Positions 7,654 to 16,912 are shown, counted from the stretch's first letter. The stretch is DNA of 64,000 nt from Paraburkholderia phenoliruptrix (GCF_019511605.1 NZ_JAEUAV010000001.1:372001-436000); one strand, 5' to 3'. Program-made: numbers and translations. The notes: generated by a model from the letters alone, not told the origin.

Positions 7654-8741
7654 GCGATCTTCCTTGCCGAATACTGTCGTAAAGGACCGGAATTCAGCAG
7701 TTCCCACTTCAAGTCGGAAAAACATGGGCCTTGCGTCGCCTCACTGAACTTCACGTCATTGTGCTCGCCATTCCATTCCATCACCTGAACCTTGCTGTCG
7801 TTATCGACGGTCACGTCCCACCCTATGCAGCGCGCGAACGGCACCTTGCGATGAAGATCCAGCACCGTCTCGACGCAAGCGTCGAACGCTGGCATTTTCA
7901 GGCCGGCAAACCGGACTCGTGAATCGGGATGTTCCTCAGTTGCGCCCCAATCGGTCAGAAAGCCTTGCCGGGCCAATTCGCCTGTCATGAGATCCACGGG
8001 CACACAAACCTCGTCATCGACACTGATGTGCGTATGACGCGCTCTGCCGAGGCGCAGGAACGCGGCGCGAAGGGAAGCGCGGCCCAGGTCGTCGACCGTT
8101 GTCGTTAGGCGCAGGGTGGCAACGGAGTTCGGCGCAAACGTGCTAAGCAGCGGGTGCTGAACGATGAACTTCTGGATGACGCCGTTGCCGAGCGATTTGA
8201 TCCTGGCGCAGTCGAACGATGCGCGGTCGAAGAAATGAATGCCCTTGCCTTGGGCCGAACCGTCGAGCTTGAAAACGATTCTGTCGCACTCGCGAAAGAC
8301 CACATTTTCGAGCTCCTGCTCAGGCACCACGACATTGCGGTCAGTGAAAAAGAGACCGTTCGCGAAGTAAGCAATGTCCGGAAAGGCGTCACAGCCGAAA
8401 ATAACGCGTGACATCGGCTTCAGATTCGAGATCCGACCGTAGCCGCCCTTCATGCTCGGAACTACCACGCCACCGTAGTAGTTATCGGGAATCCAACCCT
8501 CCTTGAACGTCCCGGTAAACGCCGCATAAACGCGCAGCCAGGGCGCGTAGATCGCGTTGCCAAAAACATCGCGCGCGTAGGTGTCGGCGAGCTTCAGATT
8601 GGCGGGGTCGGGCGGCCCGTACTTCTTCTGCAATAACCGCAAAACCCGTTTTGCCTGTGCGCCATGAACCTGGTGGAACGCGTACTGCCCCACCTTTTTC
8701 ATCGAACGCCTGACTACTTTTTCAACGTCGTTTAGTTTCAT
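7650..8741 (-). CDS. Sugar-transfer-associated ATP-grasp protein
   Basis: A 363-residue soluble protein of the ATP-grasp type often encoded in EPS and capsule loci. ATP-grasp enzymes join a carboxylate to an amine or thiol; the product of this subfamily is not known. Visible parts are the N-terminal helical region, the nucleotide-binding segment (DRIVFKLDGSAQGKGIHFF, about residues 162-180, with the Gly-rich loop) and the C-terminal metal/ATP site (IGWDVTVDNDSKVQVMEWNGEHN), where ME-W-N matches the usual Glu-x-Asn pair. It is the third gene of a minus-strand run after the mannose enzyme and the sugar-phosphate transferase, 73 bp below the latter. Confidence 0.8.
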   Translation of the reverse strand: MKLNDVEKVVRRSMKKVGQYAFHQVHGAQAKRVLRLLQKKYGPPDPANLKLADTYARDVFGNAIYAPWLRVYAAFTGTFKEGWIPDNYYGGVVVPSMKGGYGRISNLKPMSRVIFGCDAFPDIAYFANGLFFTDRNVVVPEQELENVVFRECDRIVFKLDGSAQGKGIHFFDRASFDCARIKSLGNGVIQKFIVQHPLLSTFAPNSVATLRLTTTVDDLGRASLRAAFLRLGRARHTHISVDDEVCVPVDLMTGELARQGFLTDWGATEEHPDSRVRFAGLKMPAFDACVETVLDLHRKVPFARCIGWDVTVDNDSKVQVMEWNGEHNDVKFSEATQGPCFSDLKWELLNSGPLRQYSARKIA

Positions 8742-8814
8742 AGCCGCTCAGCGATCAGATTCACGTTCCGCAACTCATGCACCGCACGATCGGCGCCCCG
8801 ATCCCGAGAGCGGA

Positions 8815-10227
8815 TCAATAAGCGTTCGGATGATGCAGACCCTTGAATATCGTCGCGCAAATGATCTTGACGTCGAGCGCGAACGACCAGTTCCTCAGGT
8901 AGTACAAATCATGCGCCACACGGCCTTCCATTTTTTCGATGCGATCGGTCTCGCCGCGAAAGCCGTTGATCTGCGCCCAGCCGGTGATACCCGGCTTGAT
9001 ACGGTAGCGATGAATGTAGCCTGAGACAATGCCTTGATACAGGTCGTCATGTTCGAGCGCATGCGGCCTCGGGCCCACCACCGACATGTCTCCGCGCAGC
9101 ACGTTGAAGAATTGCGGCAATTCGTCGAGGCTCGTGCGCCGCAAAAACCGCCCAACGCGCGTGATGCGCGGGTCCCCCCGCGTTGCCTGTTCGAGTACGC
9201 CCTGCTTCTGTTGATGCAGACGCATGCTGCGGAACTTGTAGATCATGAAGACGCGTCCGTCCGCGCCTTTGCGGCACTGCTTGAAGAAGATCGGACCGGG
9301 CGAACTCAGCTTGACCGCTATGGCGCACGCAAGCAGTATCGGCGAGACGGCGATCAATGCGACTAGCGCGAAGACGCGGTCGAACAGTTCCTTTTTCACC
9401 ATCGCATTCGGCGGCAATGGCGATGCGGCCAGATTGATCGTGGGAAAGCCGAGCAATTCGGTTACGCTTCCGTCGAAGAGCGCGAGAGCACGTACGTCCG
9501 GCATGAAACGCACGTTGATCAGGTCGTTGCGAAACTCGTCAACCAGCTCGAGAATGGCACGTTCTTCAGATAGAGGCAGCGCGAGCCACACTTCGTCGAC
9601 ATGCTGCTCGCGCACGTACTTTGCGAATGCCGCGCGCTGCTCGAACACTGGTACGGAACTAGTCGATTCTCTCGCGGGGCGCAGATTGTAGACGGCGCTG
9701 GGCCGGAAGCCCGCGGCGGGCTCTTTCTCCATCTTGCGCAAGATCTCGTCGCAATGGTCGCCGCATGCGGCCACGGCGACTTTCTGCAGGTTCAAGCCCG
9801 CGTTGCGAACGCGTCCGAGCAGAACATGGGTCACCATGCGGCCTGCAATCATTGCGCCGCCCGCTATGCCGGTCCAATACGCGAACCAGAGACGCGACAC
9901 CAGGTCGAGGCGATGCAGTGAAAACATCAACGCAAGTGCGCACGCCTGCACGATCAGCCAGCCGAGTGCCACCTGCCCCACCAGCACGCGTTTGGACCGA
10001 CCACGCCACGACTGGTAGACGCCCAGCGCAGGAAACACCGCGAGCGAAAACGCCGCCGCGAAAGCGACGAAAGCCAGATAAAAATTGTGTTGAGCGAGAT
10101 CGTCGAAACGGATATGAGAAGCGGCGACCGCACCGCCGAGAATCATCGCCACATCGAACAGCCTGGCCAACAGACCGGTAATCAATCGCATAGCAGACCC
10201 CTCGAACGCGCTCTGGTTCACCACCAT
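8815..10227 (-). CDS. Undecaprenyl-phosphate sugar-1-phosphate transferase (WcaJ/BceB/GumD-like)
   Basis: Starts repeat-unit synthesis by moving a sugar-1-phosphate, usually glucose or galactose, from a UDP-sugar to undecaprenyl phosphate at the inner membrane. It has 470 residues: four N-terminal membrane helices (about 15-135), a CoA-binding-like middle domain (VAVAACGDHCDEILRKM, about 150-250), then the bacterial sugar-transferase catalytic domain. That domain opens with KKELFDRVFALVALIAVSP and carries the conserved KFRSMR, TRVGRFLRRTSLDELPQ and GDMSVVGPRPH motifs. The start lies 3 bp after the stop of the mannose enzyme gene, so the two are coupled. Glucose as the first sugar is an inference from the WcaJ-type layout. 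Confidence 0.92.
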   Translation of the reverse strand: MVVNQSAFEGSAMRLITGLLARLFDVAMILGGAVAASHIRFDDLAQHNFYLAFVAFAAAFSLAVFPALGVYQSWRGRSKRVLVGQVALGWLIVQACALALMFSLHRLDLVSRLWFAYWTGIAGGAMIAGRMVTHVLLGRVRNAGLNLQKVAVAACGDHCDEILRKMEKEPAAGFRPSAVYNLRPARESTSSVPVFEQRAAFAKYVREQHVDEVWLALPLSEERAILELVDEFRNDLINVRFMPDVRALALFDGSVTELLGFPTINLAASPLPPNAMVKKELFDRVFALVALIAVSPILLACAIAVKLSSPGPIFFKQCRKGADGRVFMIYKFRSMRLHQQKQGVLEQATRGDPRITRVGRFLRRTSLDELPQFFNVLRGDMSVVGPRPHALEHDDLYQGIVSGYIHRYRIKPGITGWAQINGFRGETDRIEKMEGRVAHDLYYLRNWSFALDVKIICATIFKGLHHPNAY

Positions 10228-10230
10228 CGA

Positions 10231-11745
10231 TCAACCTGCACGGCCGTACTTGTCGTCGAAGCGGACGATGTCGTCCTCGCCCAGATAGGCTCCTGACTGC
10301 ACCTCGATGATCTGAAGCGGCACGCAACCGGGGTTCTCCAGACGATGACGAATGCCGAGCGGGATATACGTCGACTCGTTCTCGCCAAGCAGGAATTGCT
10401 CGTCGCCACGCGTGACGAGCGCGGTGCCGCTTACGACGATCCAGTGCTCCGCGCGGTGGTGGTGCATCTGCAACGAGAGGCGCGCGCCCGGCATCACGAC
10501 AATGCGTTTCACCTGGAAACGGTCGCCGTGATCGATGGAATCGTAAAAGCCCCACGGGCGCCGCACTTTCCGATGCGCTTCCGCTTCCGGCGATTTTTCT
10601 GCCTTGATTCGCGATACGAGACCCTTGATGTCCTGCACATGCGAGCGGTCGGCGACCAGAACCGCGTCATCCGTTTCGACGACGATCAGGTCGTGCGTAC
10701 CGACACAGGCGAGCAACCGGCCACCTTGCGAACGTGCATAGGTTGCCGTCGCGCCTTCGAACAGAACGCGGCCGCTTGCTGCGTTGCCGCACTCGTCCTT
10801 TTCCATTGCCTGCCACACGGCGTCCCATGAGCCCAGATCCGACCAGCCCGCCTGAAGCGGCACGACTATGCCCGCGACCTGCGAGTCAGACTTGCCGAGG
10901 TGTTCCATCACCGCGTAGTCGATCGAATCAGATGGCGATTGCAGGAAGGCCTCGGCATCGGGCACGACGCAGCCCTCAGTGACTTTCGCGCCTGCGTAGG
11001 CGCGCACGCAGGCGTCGTGAATTTGCGGCTGGAACTGCTTGATAAGCGCAAGCCATACGGATGCGCGAACCACGAACATGCCGCTGTTCCACCAGTAATT
11101 GCCGGACTCGACATACTGCGCCGCGAGCTCGGGTGCCGGCTTTTCCACGAATCGTTCGATGCGATAGGCGCCATCCTCCAACGCAGCGCCGAGGCGGATA
11201 TAGCCGAAGCCAGTATCGGCACCGGTAGGCGGAACGCCGAGCGTCGCAATGGCGCCTGCATCTGCATGAACCGCTGCGGTCTGGATTGCCTCATGAAGCG
11301 CGGGGAGGTTCTCGATCGCGTGGTCCGCGGGCATCGCAACGAGAATCACGTCATCGCCCCCGGAAGCTGCGGCGAGCGCAGCCAGCGTCAGCGCGGGAGC
11401 CGTGTCGCGGCGCCCCGGCTCGACGACAATGCGCGCGTTCACACCGCTTTCCCGAGCCTGTTCGAAAGTTGCGAAGTAGTGTTCAGCACCGCATACGATC
11501 ACCGGCTCCGGTGTTACTGTCCACGACGGGCTGAAGTTGTCCATGCGGCTCATCGTGGCTTGCAGCAGCGTCTTGTCGCCGATTACGTCGATCAGCTGTT
11601 TCGGAAATTGTTCTCGCGAGACCGGCCATAGACGCGTGCCGGAGCCGCCTGCGAGAATGACCTGCGCGAGGGGCGGGCATTGCTGCGAGACCTCGATGCG
11701 AGCCTCGGTGGTCATCTCGCCGGCGGTTGCAAATACTTTATCCAT
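10231..11745 (-). CDS. manC: Mannose-1-phosphate guanylyltransferase / mannose-6-phosphate isomerase
   Basis: Bifunctional type II enzyme making GDP-mannose from mannose-1-phosphate and GTP, and interconverting fructose-6-P and mannose-6-P. The 504 residues start at ATG 11745 behind a strong GAGGAG. The N-terminal nucleotidyltransferase domain has the signature LAGGSGTRLWPVSR (about 31-44) with FPKQ after it and FVEKP in the middle. The C-terminal cupin isomerase domain (about 390-500) has RPWGFYDSID, LQMHHHRAEHWIVVSG and YIPLGIRHRLENPG. The cupin histidines and glutamate bind the metal. In Burkholderia the equivalent in the cepacian locus is called bceA; here it heads a coupled operon. It implies a mannose-, rhamnose- or fucose-containing polymer. 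Confidence 0.95.
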   Translation of the reverse strand: MDKVFATAGEMTTEARIEVSQQCPPLAQVILAGGSGTRLWPVSREQFPKQLIDVIGDKTLLQATMSRMDNFSPSWTVTPEPVIVCGAEHYFATFEQARESGVNARIVVEPGRRDTAPALTLAALAAASGGDDVILVAMPADHAIENLPALHEAIQTAAVHADAGAIATLGVPPTGADTGFGYIRLGAALEDGAYRIERFVEKPAPELAAQYVESGNYWWNSGMFVVRASVWLALIKQFQPQIHDACVRAYAGAKVTEGCVVPDAEAFLQSPSDSIDYAVMEHLGKSDSQVAGIVVPLQAGWSDLGSWDAVWQAMEKDECGNAASGRVLFEGATATYARSQGGRLLACVGTHDLIVVETDDAVLVADRSHVQDIKGLVSRIKAEKSPEAEAHRKVRRPWGFYDSIDHGDRFQVKRIVVMPGARLSLQMHHHRAEHWIVVSGTALVTRGDEQFLLGENESTYIPLGIRHRLENPGCVPLQIIEVQSGAYLGEDDIVRFDDKYGRAG

Positions 11746-12394
11746 TTATATCGCTCCTCTCCACGGAGGCCGTAGCGCGATTAATCGCATAAGCGCCGAC
11801 GAACTACGCTGCACGTCGGCACTGCTTCGGTCTCACATGTGATCAATGACGGGGGTCGGCATTAACGGGCTCGGCGAGCCACGCTGTCCGCGCAAAACCA
11901 GGAATGTGCGCTGCAACTGCAACCTCTTGCGAGGAAAACCGCACACATATCGGCGTGGCGCCGGAAAGCCGATGCCACTCAAGCATTACTCGATGTGATC
12001 CATCATAGTCACCTCACGCTGCACCACAGCAATGGTGGCGCGTTCAGTTGAGGTTTTGGCCAGCGTCGTGGCATCACTGTGCGCACACACGCATTCAGGC
12101 TTTCTTCATTCGCGCGAGTGTGTGCTGGCGCGTGGAAATGAGTGTCTATACGTGGTACCTTCGCGTGGTACCTTCGCGTATTACCGTCGCGCGGCATCTT
12201 CGCGTCGTACGTTCGCGTGGCAAATTCGCGTGGTCCGTCTTCATGACAGATTGGCAATCCTTCATTCAAACGTAGGACCACGATCCTGTTCGGGCGCACC
12301 GCCATGTTGGCGCGCCGTATCCAACCACGTTGTGTTCGCACGTAATGGCACTGTCATTGCAAGCTATGCGCCATTTGTTTTTCCGGGAGTCGCA
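11746..12394. other. Intergenic region between divergent EPS genes, with tandem repeats
   Basis: A 649-bp stretch separates the divergent manC start (11745) and the polymerase start (12395). Frames across it lack family-like sequence, and an in-frame extension of the polymerase back to 12032 is interrupted in sense by 13-bp repeats that cannot encode a repeated peptide. It should hold the promoters of both units. The only clear structure is the repeat array at 12151-12241. Confidence 0.7.
12151..12241. repeat. Seven degenerate 13-bp tandem repeats upstream of wzy
   Basis: Units of 13 bp run head to tail from 12151, with a consensus near CGTGGTACCTTCG. Units 1 and 2 are identical; units 3 to 7 (starting 12177, 12190, 12203, 12216, 12229) differ at two to seven bases but keep CG at the start and, except the last, TCG at the end. 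A 13-bp period is not a multiple of three and places each unit about 1.2 helical turns from the next. It ends 153 bp before the polymerase ATG. Confidence 0.85.
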
Positions 12395-13642
12395 ATGGCT
12401 TACATTTCGCTACTCGCACTGTTCCTGACGGTCACCAACTTCGTGCCTGTCAGCGCGGTCGGCTTGGTGCCGATCTTCCTGTACTCATGGCGCTTTTTCG
12501 GTCGGCGCTATCCGGCGTTCATCACGCCGCTCACCGCGTTGACGGCGCTTATCGTCGTCTCCACGCTGCTTTACGATCCAAAATCATTCGCGGAGTTTGA
12601 GTTCTATCGGCGCGACGGTAACTTCTTCATTTCGTATGCTCCCATTTTTGCCGGTTGCCTGTACGTGCATCGCCTCGACCTGAACAAAGTACTCCGCACG
12701 TTCTTTATCTTCGCGGTGGGCATCAATATTCCGCCGTACGCGCTGTACATCGTCGGCACCGGCTTGCTCGGCATCTTCACGAATCCTGACAACAGCTTCG
12801 GCAGCTACTTCATTGCGCGCAATGCGGCGGGTGGGTTCTTTGCGATGCTGTTCTGCCTGGGCGTGGGTTGCTATCTGCAAAAGCGCAGCATGCTGCTACT
12901 GGGGCTGCTCGCAATGAACGCCCTCATGCTGTTTTCCACCTACAGCCGCGGCTCGCTGCTCGGCGCCGCCGCGGTACTGCCGTACCTCTATTTCGGGCGC
13001 AAACGCTGGTTGCTGGCCGTGCTGATGGGCGGCCTCATAGTCGGCTCCCTTGCGGTGGCGGTGTACCACACAGACCCGACCGTGGACTACATGGGGTATC
13101 CGTTCAGCATCCACAACCAGGATGCCAAGGTGGCCAACCTCAACATCCGCTATGAGTGGCTGTGGCCGCGCGCCCTCGCCTATTTCGAGCAGAGCCCGAT
13201 TCTCGGCCTCGGCTTCGGTTCGTTCGACGACCACATCGGCCGTGTCGTCTCGTACTTTCACCTGTTCGGTGCGCCGTCGGACGTTCTCGTCGAGCATAGC
13301 GATTCGCACGCTCACAACTCGTACCTGAATTTTCTAGCCGAGACCGGCGTGATCGGTCTGTTCCTGATGCTGAGCTTCTTCTGGAAACTCGTGGAATGGA
13401 GCAAGCTCGGGGCAGCCGCGGGCGCGTTGGTAGGCGGCGGTCAAAACTTCGCGGCATTTCGCTTTGTCGAGATATCGTCCGTGTGCCTGCTGGTCATGGC
13501 GGCAACCGAACACCGCCTCGTGTCTCCTTCGAATGTTCTGATCCTTTCGCTCGTCATCTCGCTGCTGCTGGCCTCGCAATCGGCCAATGCAATCTTCGCG
13601 GAGTTTCGCAGGCGGAACTCGCTCGTCCGCTCGCGCGTCTGA
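12395..13642 (+). CDS. O-antigen ligase / Wzy-type polysaccharide polymerase
   Basis: Inner-membrane protein that joins lipid-linked repeat units on the periplasmic side. The start at 12395 has GGGAG six bases upstream and opens directly into a membrane helix (MAYISLLALFLTVTNFVPVS), giving 415 residues. About ten hydrophobic helices are visible. The large periplasmic loop holds the Wzy_C-like signature near residues 268-310 (NLNIRYEWLWPRALAYF, then SPILGLGFGSF) and, after it, HSDSHAHNSYLNFLAETGVIGL, the hallmark H-N-x-Y/L block of the WaaL/Wzy family. It is read in the opposite direction to most of the EPS locus, together with the PAP2 gene. A polymerase rather than a ligase is likely from the EPS context. 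Confidence 0.85.
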   Translation: MAYISLLALFLTVTNFVPVSAVGLVPIFLYSWRFFGRRYPAFITPLTALTALIVVSTLLYDPKSFAEFEFYRRDGNFFISYAPIFAGCLYVHRLDLNKVLRTFFIFAVGINIPPYALYIVGTGLLGIFTNPDNSFGSYFIARNAAGGFFAMLFCLGVGCYLQKRSMLLLGLLAMNALMLFSTYSRGSLLGAAAVLPYLYFGRKRWLLAVLMGGLIVGSLAVAVYHTDPTVDYMGYPFSIHNQDAKVANLNIRYEWLWPRALAYFEQSPILGLGFGSFDDHIGRVVSYFHLFGAPSDVLVEHSDSHAHNSYLNFLAETGVIGLFLMLSFFWKLVEWSKLGAAAGALVGGGQNFAAFRFVEISSVCLLVMAATEHRLVSPSNVLILSLVISLLLASQSANAIFAEFRRRNSLVRSRV

Positions 13643-13717
13643 CCATCTTCAAGCCCACCTCGATGCAGCGGGACGCCGATCTCCCGCTGCATCGACCAGA
13701 CAAGAACGAGAAACCCT

Positions 13718-14353
13718 ATGTGGACTGTATTCACCAACATAGGCGATGCGGCCGTCACTTTGCCTGTGGCGGCTGTCTGCGCCTGCTGGATTGCTTTTTT
13801 CGACATCAGGCTGGCCTGCCGCTGGATGCTAATGCTCGCAGTGGGCATTGCTATCGTGGGCGCAAGCAAGGTCGTTTATGCCGGCTGGGGCATATCGTTT
13901 CCGGCCTCTCATTTCCGCGTGATTAGCGGCCACGCGATGCTGTCCACCTCGGTCTGGATGGTAGCAATCGCACTGCAACTGAAATGGTGGCGTTTGCCGC
14001 CATTGTTGGGCATTGCGGCAGGTCTGGTGATCGGCGCACTGACCGGCATATCGCGTTTGATGGACCTTTCGCACACCGTGCCCGAAGTGGTCTCCGGCTG
14101 GATGCTCGGCGCGCTCGTCGGCCTGCTATTCCTCCACAAAGCGCTGCACGCGGAATTCGAGCGCGCGCGGCCCGCATGGTCGGCCGCGAGCGTGCTGTGC
14201 GTGTGCGTGCTCGCTTATGGGCATCAAGCGCCGCTTCAGCGGCTCATTGAAACACGCTCCCCGCAGCTGCATAGCCATGCTCACTCGATCATGGCGCTCG
14301 CCGGTCGCGTCAAATACCGCATTCAGTCTTACGAGGGTACGCTCGCCAGGTGA
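13718..14353 (+). CDS. PAP2-family membrane phosphatase
   Basis: A 211-residue integral membrane phosphatase, probably acting on a polyprenyl or other lipid (pyro)phosphate. The three PAP2 motifs can be placed: a Lys before VVYAGWG (about residue 47), SGHAMLS (about 70-76) and SRLMDLSHTVPE (about 108-119). The third motif ends His-x-x-x-Glu rather than the usual His-x-x-x-Asp. About five membrane helices surround them. Following the polymerase by 75 bp on the same strand, it may recycle the undecaprenyl pyrophosphate released during polymerisation; that role is an inference. Its 3' end overlaps the convergent glycosyltransferase gene by 25 bp. Confidence 0.82.
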   Translation: MWTVFTNIGDAAVTLPVAAVCACWIAFFDIRLACRWMLMLAVGIAIVGASKVVYAGWGISFPASHFRVISGHAMLSTSVWMVAIALQLKWWRLPPLLGIAAGLVIGALTGISRLMDLSHTVPEVVSGWMLGALVGLLFLHKALHAEFERARPAWSAASVLCVCVLAYGHQAPLQRLIETRSPQLHSHAHSIMALAGRVKYRIQSYEGTLAR

Positions 14354-15516
14354 CGTTCCTGAGCAGTACGCTCGCGTACCAGATAGGGACGAAGCTGTTC
14401 AATCGAGCTGCGCAAGAGTCGCGCGTCGATGAAGTCGGTCAGAGCGGTCTTGAAGTTTTCGGTTGAGAATCTCTCGGCGTTCTGGCGGCAATTGAGCGGA
14501 TCGAACAGAGACGCATTGCGCTCGAAGCGCGTGACTGCTTCGAGCAGAGACTCCGCGGTTTGCTCGTCGAAGAACACGCCTGTTGGCTGTTCGAGAGGCA
14601 AGCCGATAACCGACTCGAGCGCGCCGCCCCGGCCGAACGCGATAACCGGCGTACCGCACGCCTGCGCCTCGACGACGGAAATGCCGAAATCCTCTTCCGC
14701 TGCGAACACGAAGGCGCGCGCGCGCCGCAAATGGTCCACCAGCACTTCCAGAGGCTGATGACCGAGTATGGTCACGTTCGGGCCGGCAATGGCCTTGATC
14801 CGCTTCATTTCCGGTCCGTCGCCTATCACTACCAGCCGGCGCTCGGGCGTCTGCGAGAAAGCACGCACGATCAGGTCGATGCGCTTGTAAGGCACCATGC
14901 GCGAAGCCGTCACATAGAAATTTTCTTTCTGCGTGCACACGGTCATGTTGTCGAGATCAACCGGCGGATAGATCACAGTGGCGTCCCGCTGATATGCCTT
15001 CCTGATTCGCCGCGCGATGAAATGCGAATTGGCCAGCAGATGATCGACGCCATTCGCCGAACGCGAATCCCAACCGCGAATGTAGTGCAGTAGCGCGCGC
15101 GCCATGATGGATTTCAGCCCCTTGTTCAGGTGCGATTCGCGCAGATACTGATGCTGCAAGTCCCACGCGTAACGAATGGGCGAATGCACATAGCTGATGT
15201 GGATCTGATTCGGTCCTGTCAGTACGCCTTTGGCCACCGCGTGCGAACTCGAAATAACGAGGTCGTAGGCCGACAGATCGAGTTGCTCGATCGCAATCGG
15301 CATGAGCGGCAGATAGGCACGATAGCGCTTACGCGCAAAGGGCATCTTCTGAATGAACGACGTGTTGACGGGCTTTCCTTTGACGCAGTCGCGGTCCTCG
15401 AGGAAGTCGACGATCGAAAAGATGTCCGCTTTCGGAAAGCACTCGATAATGCTTTTCAGAACCTTCTCAGCGCCGCCCGAAACCACTAGCCAATCGTGAA
15501 CAATAGCGACTTTCAC
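14329..15516 (-). CDS. Glycosyltransferase family 4 (WbaZ-type)
   Basis: Cytoplasmic GT-B enzyme adding a sugar, often mannose, to the lipid-linked repeat unit. The GTG at 15516 is taken as start because AGGAGG lies five bases upstream and the protein then opens with KVAIVHDWLVVSGGAEKVL, the normal GT4 N terminus; an in-frame stretch above it is not family-like. It has 395 residues. The donor-binding half shows VTASRMVPYKRIDLIVRAF (about 202-220), VVIGDGPEMKRI and, further on, FVFAAEEDFGISVVEAQACGTPVIAFGRGG, the conserved E-x7-E region. It is the last gene of the long minus-strand EPS run. Confidence 0.9.
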   Translation of the reverse strand: MKVAIVHDWLVVSGGAEKVLKSIIECFPKADIFSIVDFLEDRDCVKGKPVNTSFIQKMPFARKRYRAYLPLMPIAIEQLDLSAYDLVISSSHAVAKGVLTGPNQIHISYVHSPIRYAWDLQHQYLRESHLNKGLKSIMARALLHYIRGWDSRSANGVDHLLANSHFIARRIRKAYQRDATVIYPPVDLDNMTVCTQKENFYVTASRMVPYKRIDLIVRAFSQTPERRLVVIGDGPEMKRIKAIAGPNVTILGHQPLEVLVDHLRRARAFVFAAEEDFGISVVEAQACGTPVIAFGRGGALESVIGLPLEQPTGVFFDEQTAESLLEAVTRFERNASLFDPLNCRQNAERFSTENFKTALTDFIDARLLRSSIEQLRPYLVRERTAQERHLASVPS

Positions 15517-15568
15517 TTCTACCTCCTGTGAGATTACGCGCCGGACGCTCGCATTCCGGCAATCCGGT

Positions 15569-16897
15569 TCACTCGTCTTTGGCCGCACCTGCCTGTGCTC
15601 TTGCGCCCCACGCAAGGCCGAGCATGCCGGCGGCGCGCCGCGCCCCCGGCACCAGTCCGACCAGCTCGAGCCGGACCATCATGACCATCAGGATCACCGC
15701 GAGTGTCGCTTCGCCGAATACGCGAGCGAAGGCCATGCCCATTGCGCCGAAGCGCGGCGCAAGAATGAGCGCTGCAGCCAGGTTGAACGCACCGGAAGCA
15801 AGTCCGGCAAATGCGAGCAGGCGGTCTTTCTTGCGCGGCACGATAACGTAAAACGCGACGAACTCGTTGAAGGCGACGAACGGGAACATCCATGCGAAAC
15901 ATTGAAGAATGCGTGCGGCAGGCTCGAATTCAGCGCCGAGAATCAGCGGCAGGAGAAGAGGCGGCAGCACTATTGCGCCGCAAAACACGAGCAGACCGTA
16001 GCCGAGCAGAAGCGCTGCGCCCCGGCGGGTGGTGGCGTGTGCCCCCTCCTTGTCACCGTGAGCAAGCTGCCGCGAAATGGTCGGCACGAATACCTGCGAC
16101 GCGGGTCCCATCAGACTGAGAGCAATGGTTGCAAAGCGCTCGGCCGCGCCGAAATAGCCGACCTGGTCGGGCGTGGACAGCAGCGTCAGCAAATAGGTGG
16201 AAGACGCCGTCAGCACAACGGAGCCCGACGAGTAGCAGAACAGCATCGTAGAGCCGCGGATGAGCGGCATCACGCCCTGCACGGTCAGGTGCGGCAGCCC
16301 CAGTTGCGATGTGGTGATGCCATACGAAATGATCGACGACGCCACGCCGGCAATCAGCAGGCTCGCAAGCACCCATACGGAATCGGCGGGCACCCTCACG
16401 AGACTCAGTACCAGGACGAGGCTCACGGCAAAGCCGAATACCTCGATCATGATCGGCGTACGGAAACGCTGGCGTCCCTGGAACAGCCAGCCGAGATTCA
16501 TCGCGGAGACAATACCTAGCAGCGTGGCAAGAATGCCGATCAGCGGCCGCTCGGACAATGTCGGGGAGCACAGGGTGGCGATCACGCCAATGCATCCACC
16601 CAGCACCGCCAGAATAAGCCGCGCACTGACATGCAACGAGTAGATCGCATTGCACTCCTTCGCCGATTGCGCTTTTGCGACTTCGCGCATTCCAACCAGA
16701 CTGAAGCCGTAGCTCACAAGCATCCAGATGACGTTCATGAGTGACATGGACGCTAGCACACGCCCATACTCCGCGACGCCGAGAATTCTTCCGTAGAAGG
16801 GCACCACGATGATGAGATACACGTACCTCATCAGATATCCGCCATAAACAAACGCAATCACGCTTGCGCTGTCTTTTCTTTCCATTTCCTTGTCCAA
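15569..16897 (-). CDS. Wzx-type polysaccharide flippase (MOP superfamily)
   Basis: Moves lipid-linked repeat units from the cytoplasmic to the periplasmic face of the inner membrane. It has about 442 residues with 12 or more hydrophobic helices and family stretches such as VYGGYLMRYVYLIIVVPFYGRILGV near the N terminus (written here only as a guide to the region at about 17-40). The start is uncertain: a TTG at 16897 has GGGGAA upstream, and an ATG lies four codons in at 16885. The upstream glycosyltransferase stop is 15 bp away. A C-terminal cytoplasmic tail is rich in Ala and Gly. Confidence 0.88.
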   Translation of the reverse strand: MDKEMERKDSASVIAFVYGGYLMRYVYLIIVVPFYGRILGVAEYGRVLASMSLMNVIWMLVSYGFSLVGMREVAKAQSAKECNAIYSLHVSARLILAVLGGCIGVIATLCSPTLSERPLIGILATLLGIVSAMNLGWLFQGRQRFRTPIMIEVFGFAVSLVLVLSLVRVPADSVWVLASLLIAGVASSIISYGITTSQLGLPHLTVQGVMPLIRGSTMLFCYSSGSVVLTASSTYLLTLLSTPDQVGYFGAAERFATIALSLMGPASQVFVPTISRQLAHGDKEGAHATTRRGAALLLGYGLLVFCGAIVLPPLLLPLILGAEFEPAARILQCFAWMFPFVAFNEFVAFYVIVPRKKDRLLAFAGLASGAFNLAAALILAPRFGAMGMAFARVFGEATLAVILMVMMVRLELVGLVPGARRAAGMLGLAWGARAQAGAAKDE

Positions 16898-16912
16898 AAG
16901 CGTTCCCCGCCC

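Noticed and set aside
12032..12394. In-frame N-terminal extension of the Wzy-type protein
   Set aside because: It crosses the 13-bp tandem repeats, shows no membrane or signal pattern, and the ATG at 12395 has a good GGGAG and starts directly in a membrane helix.
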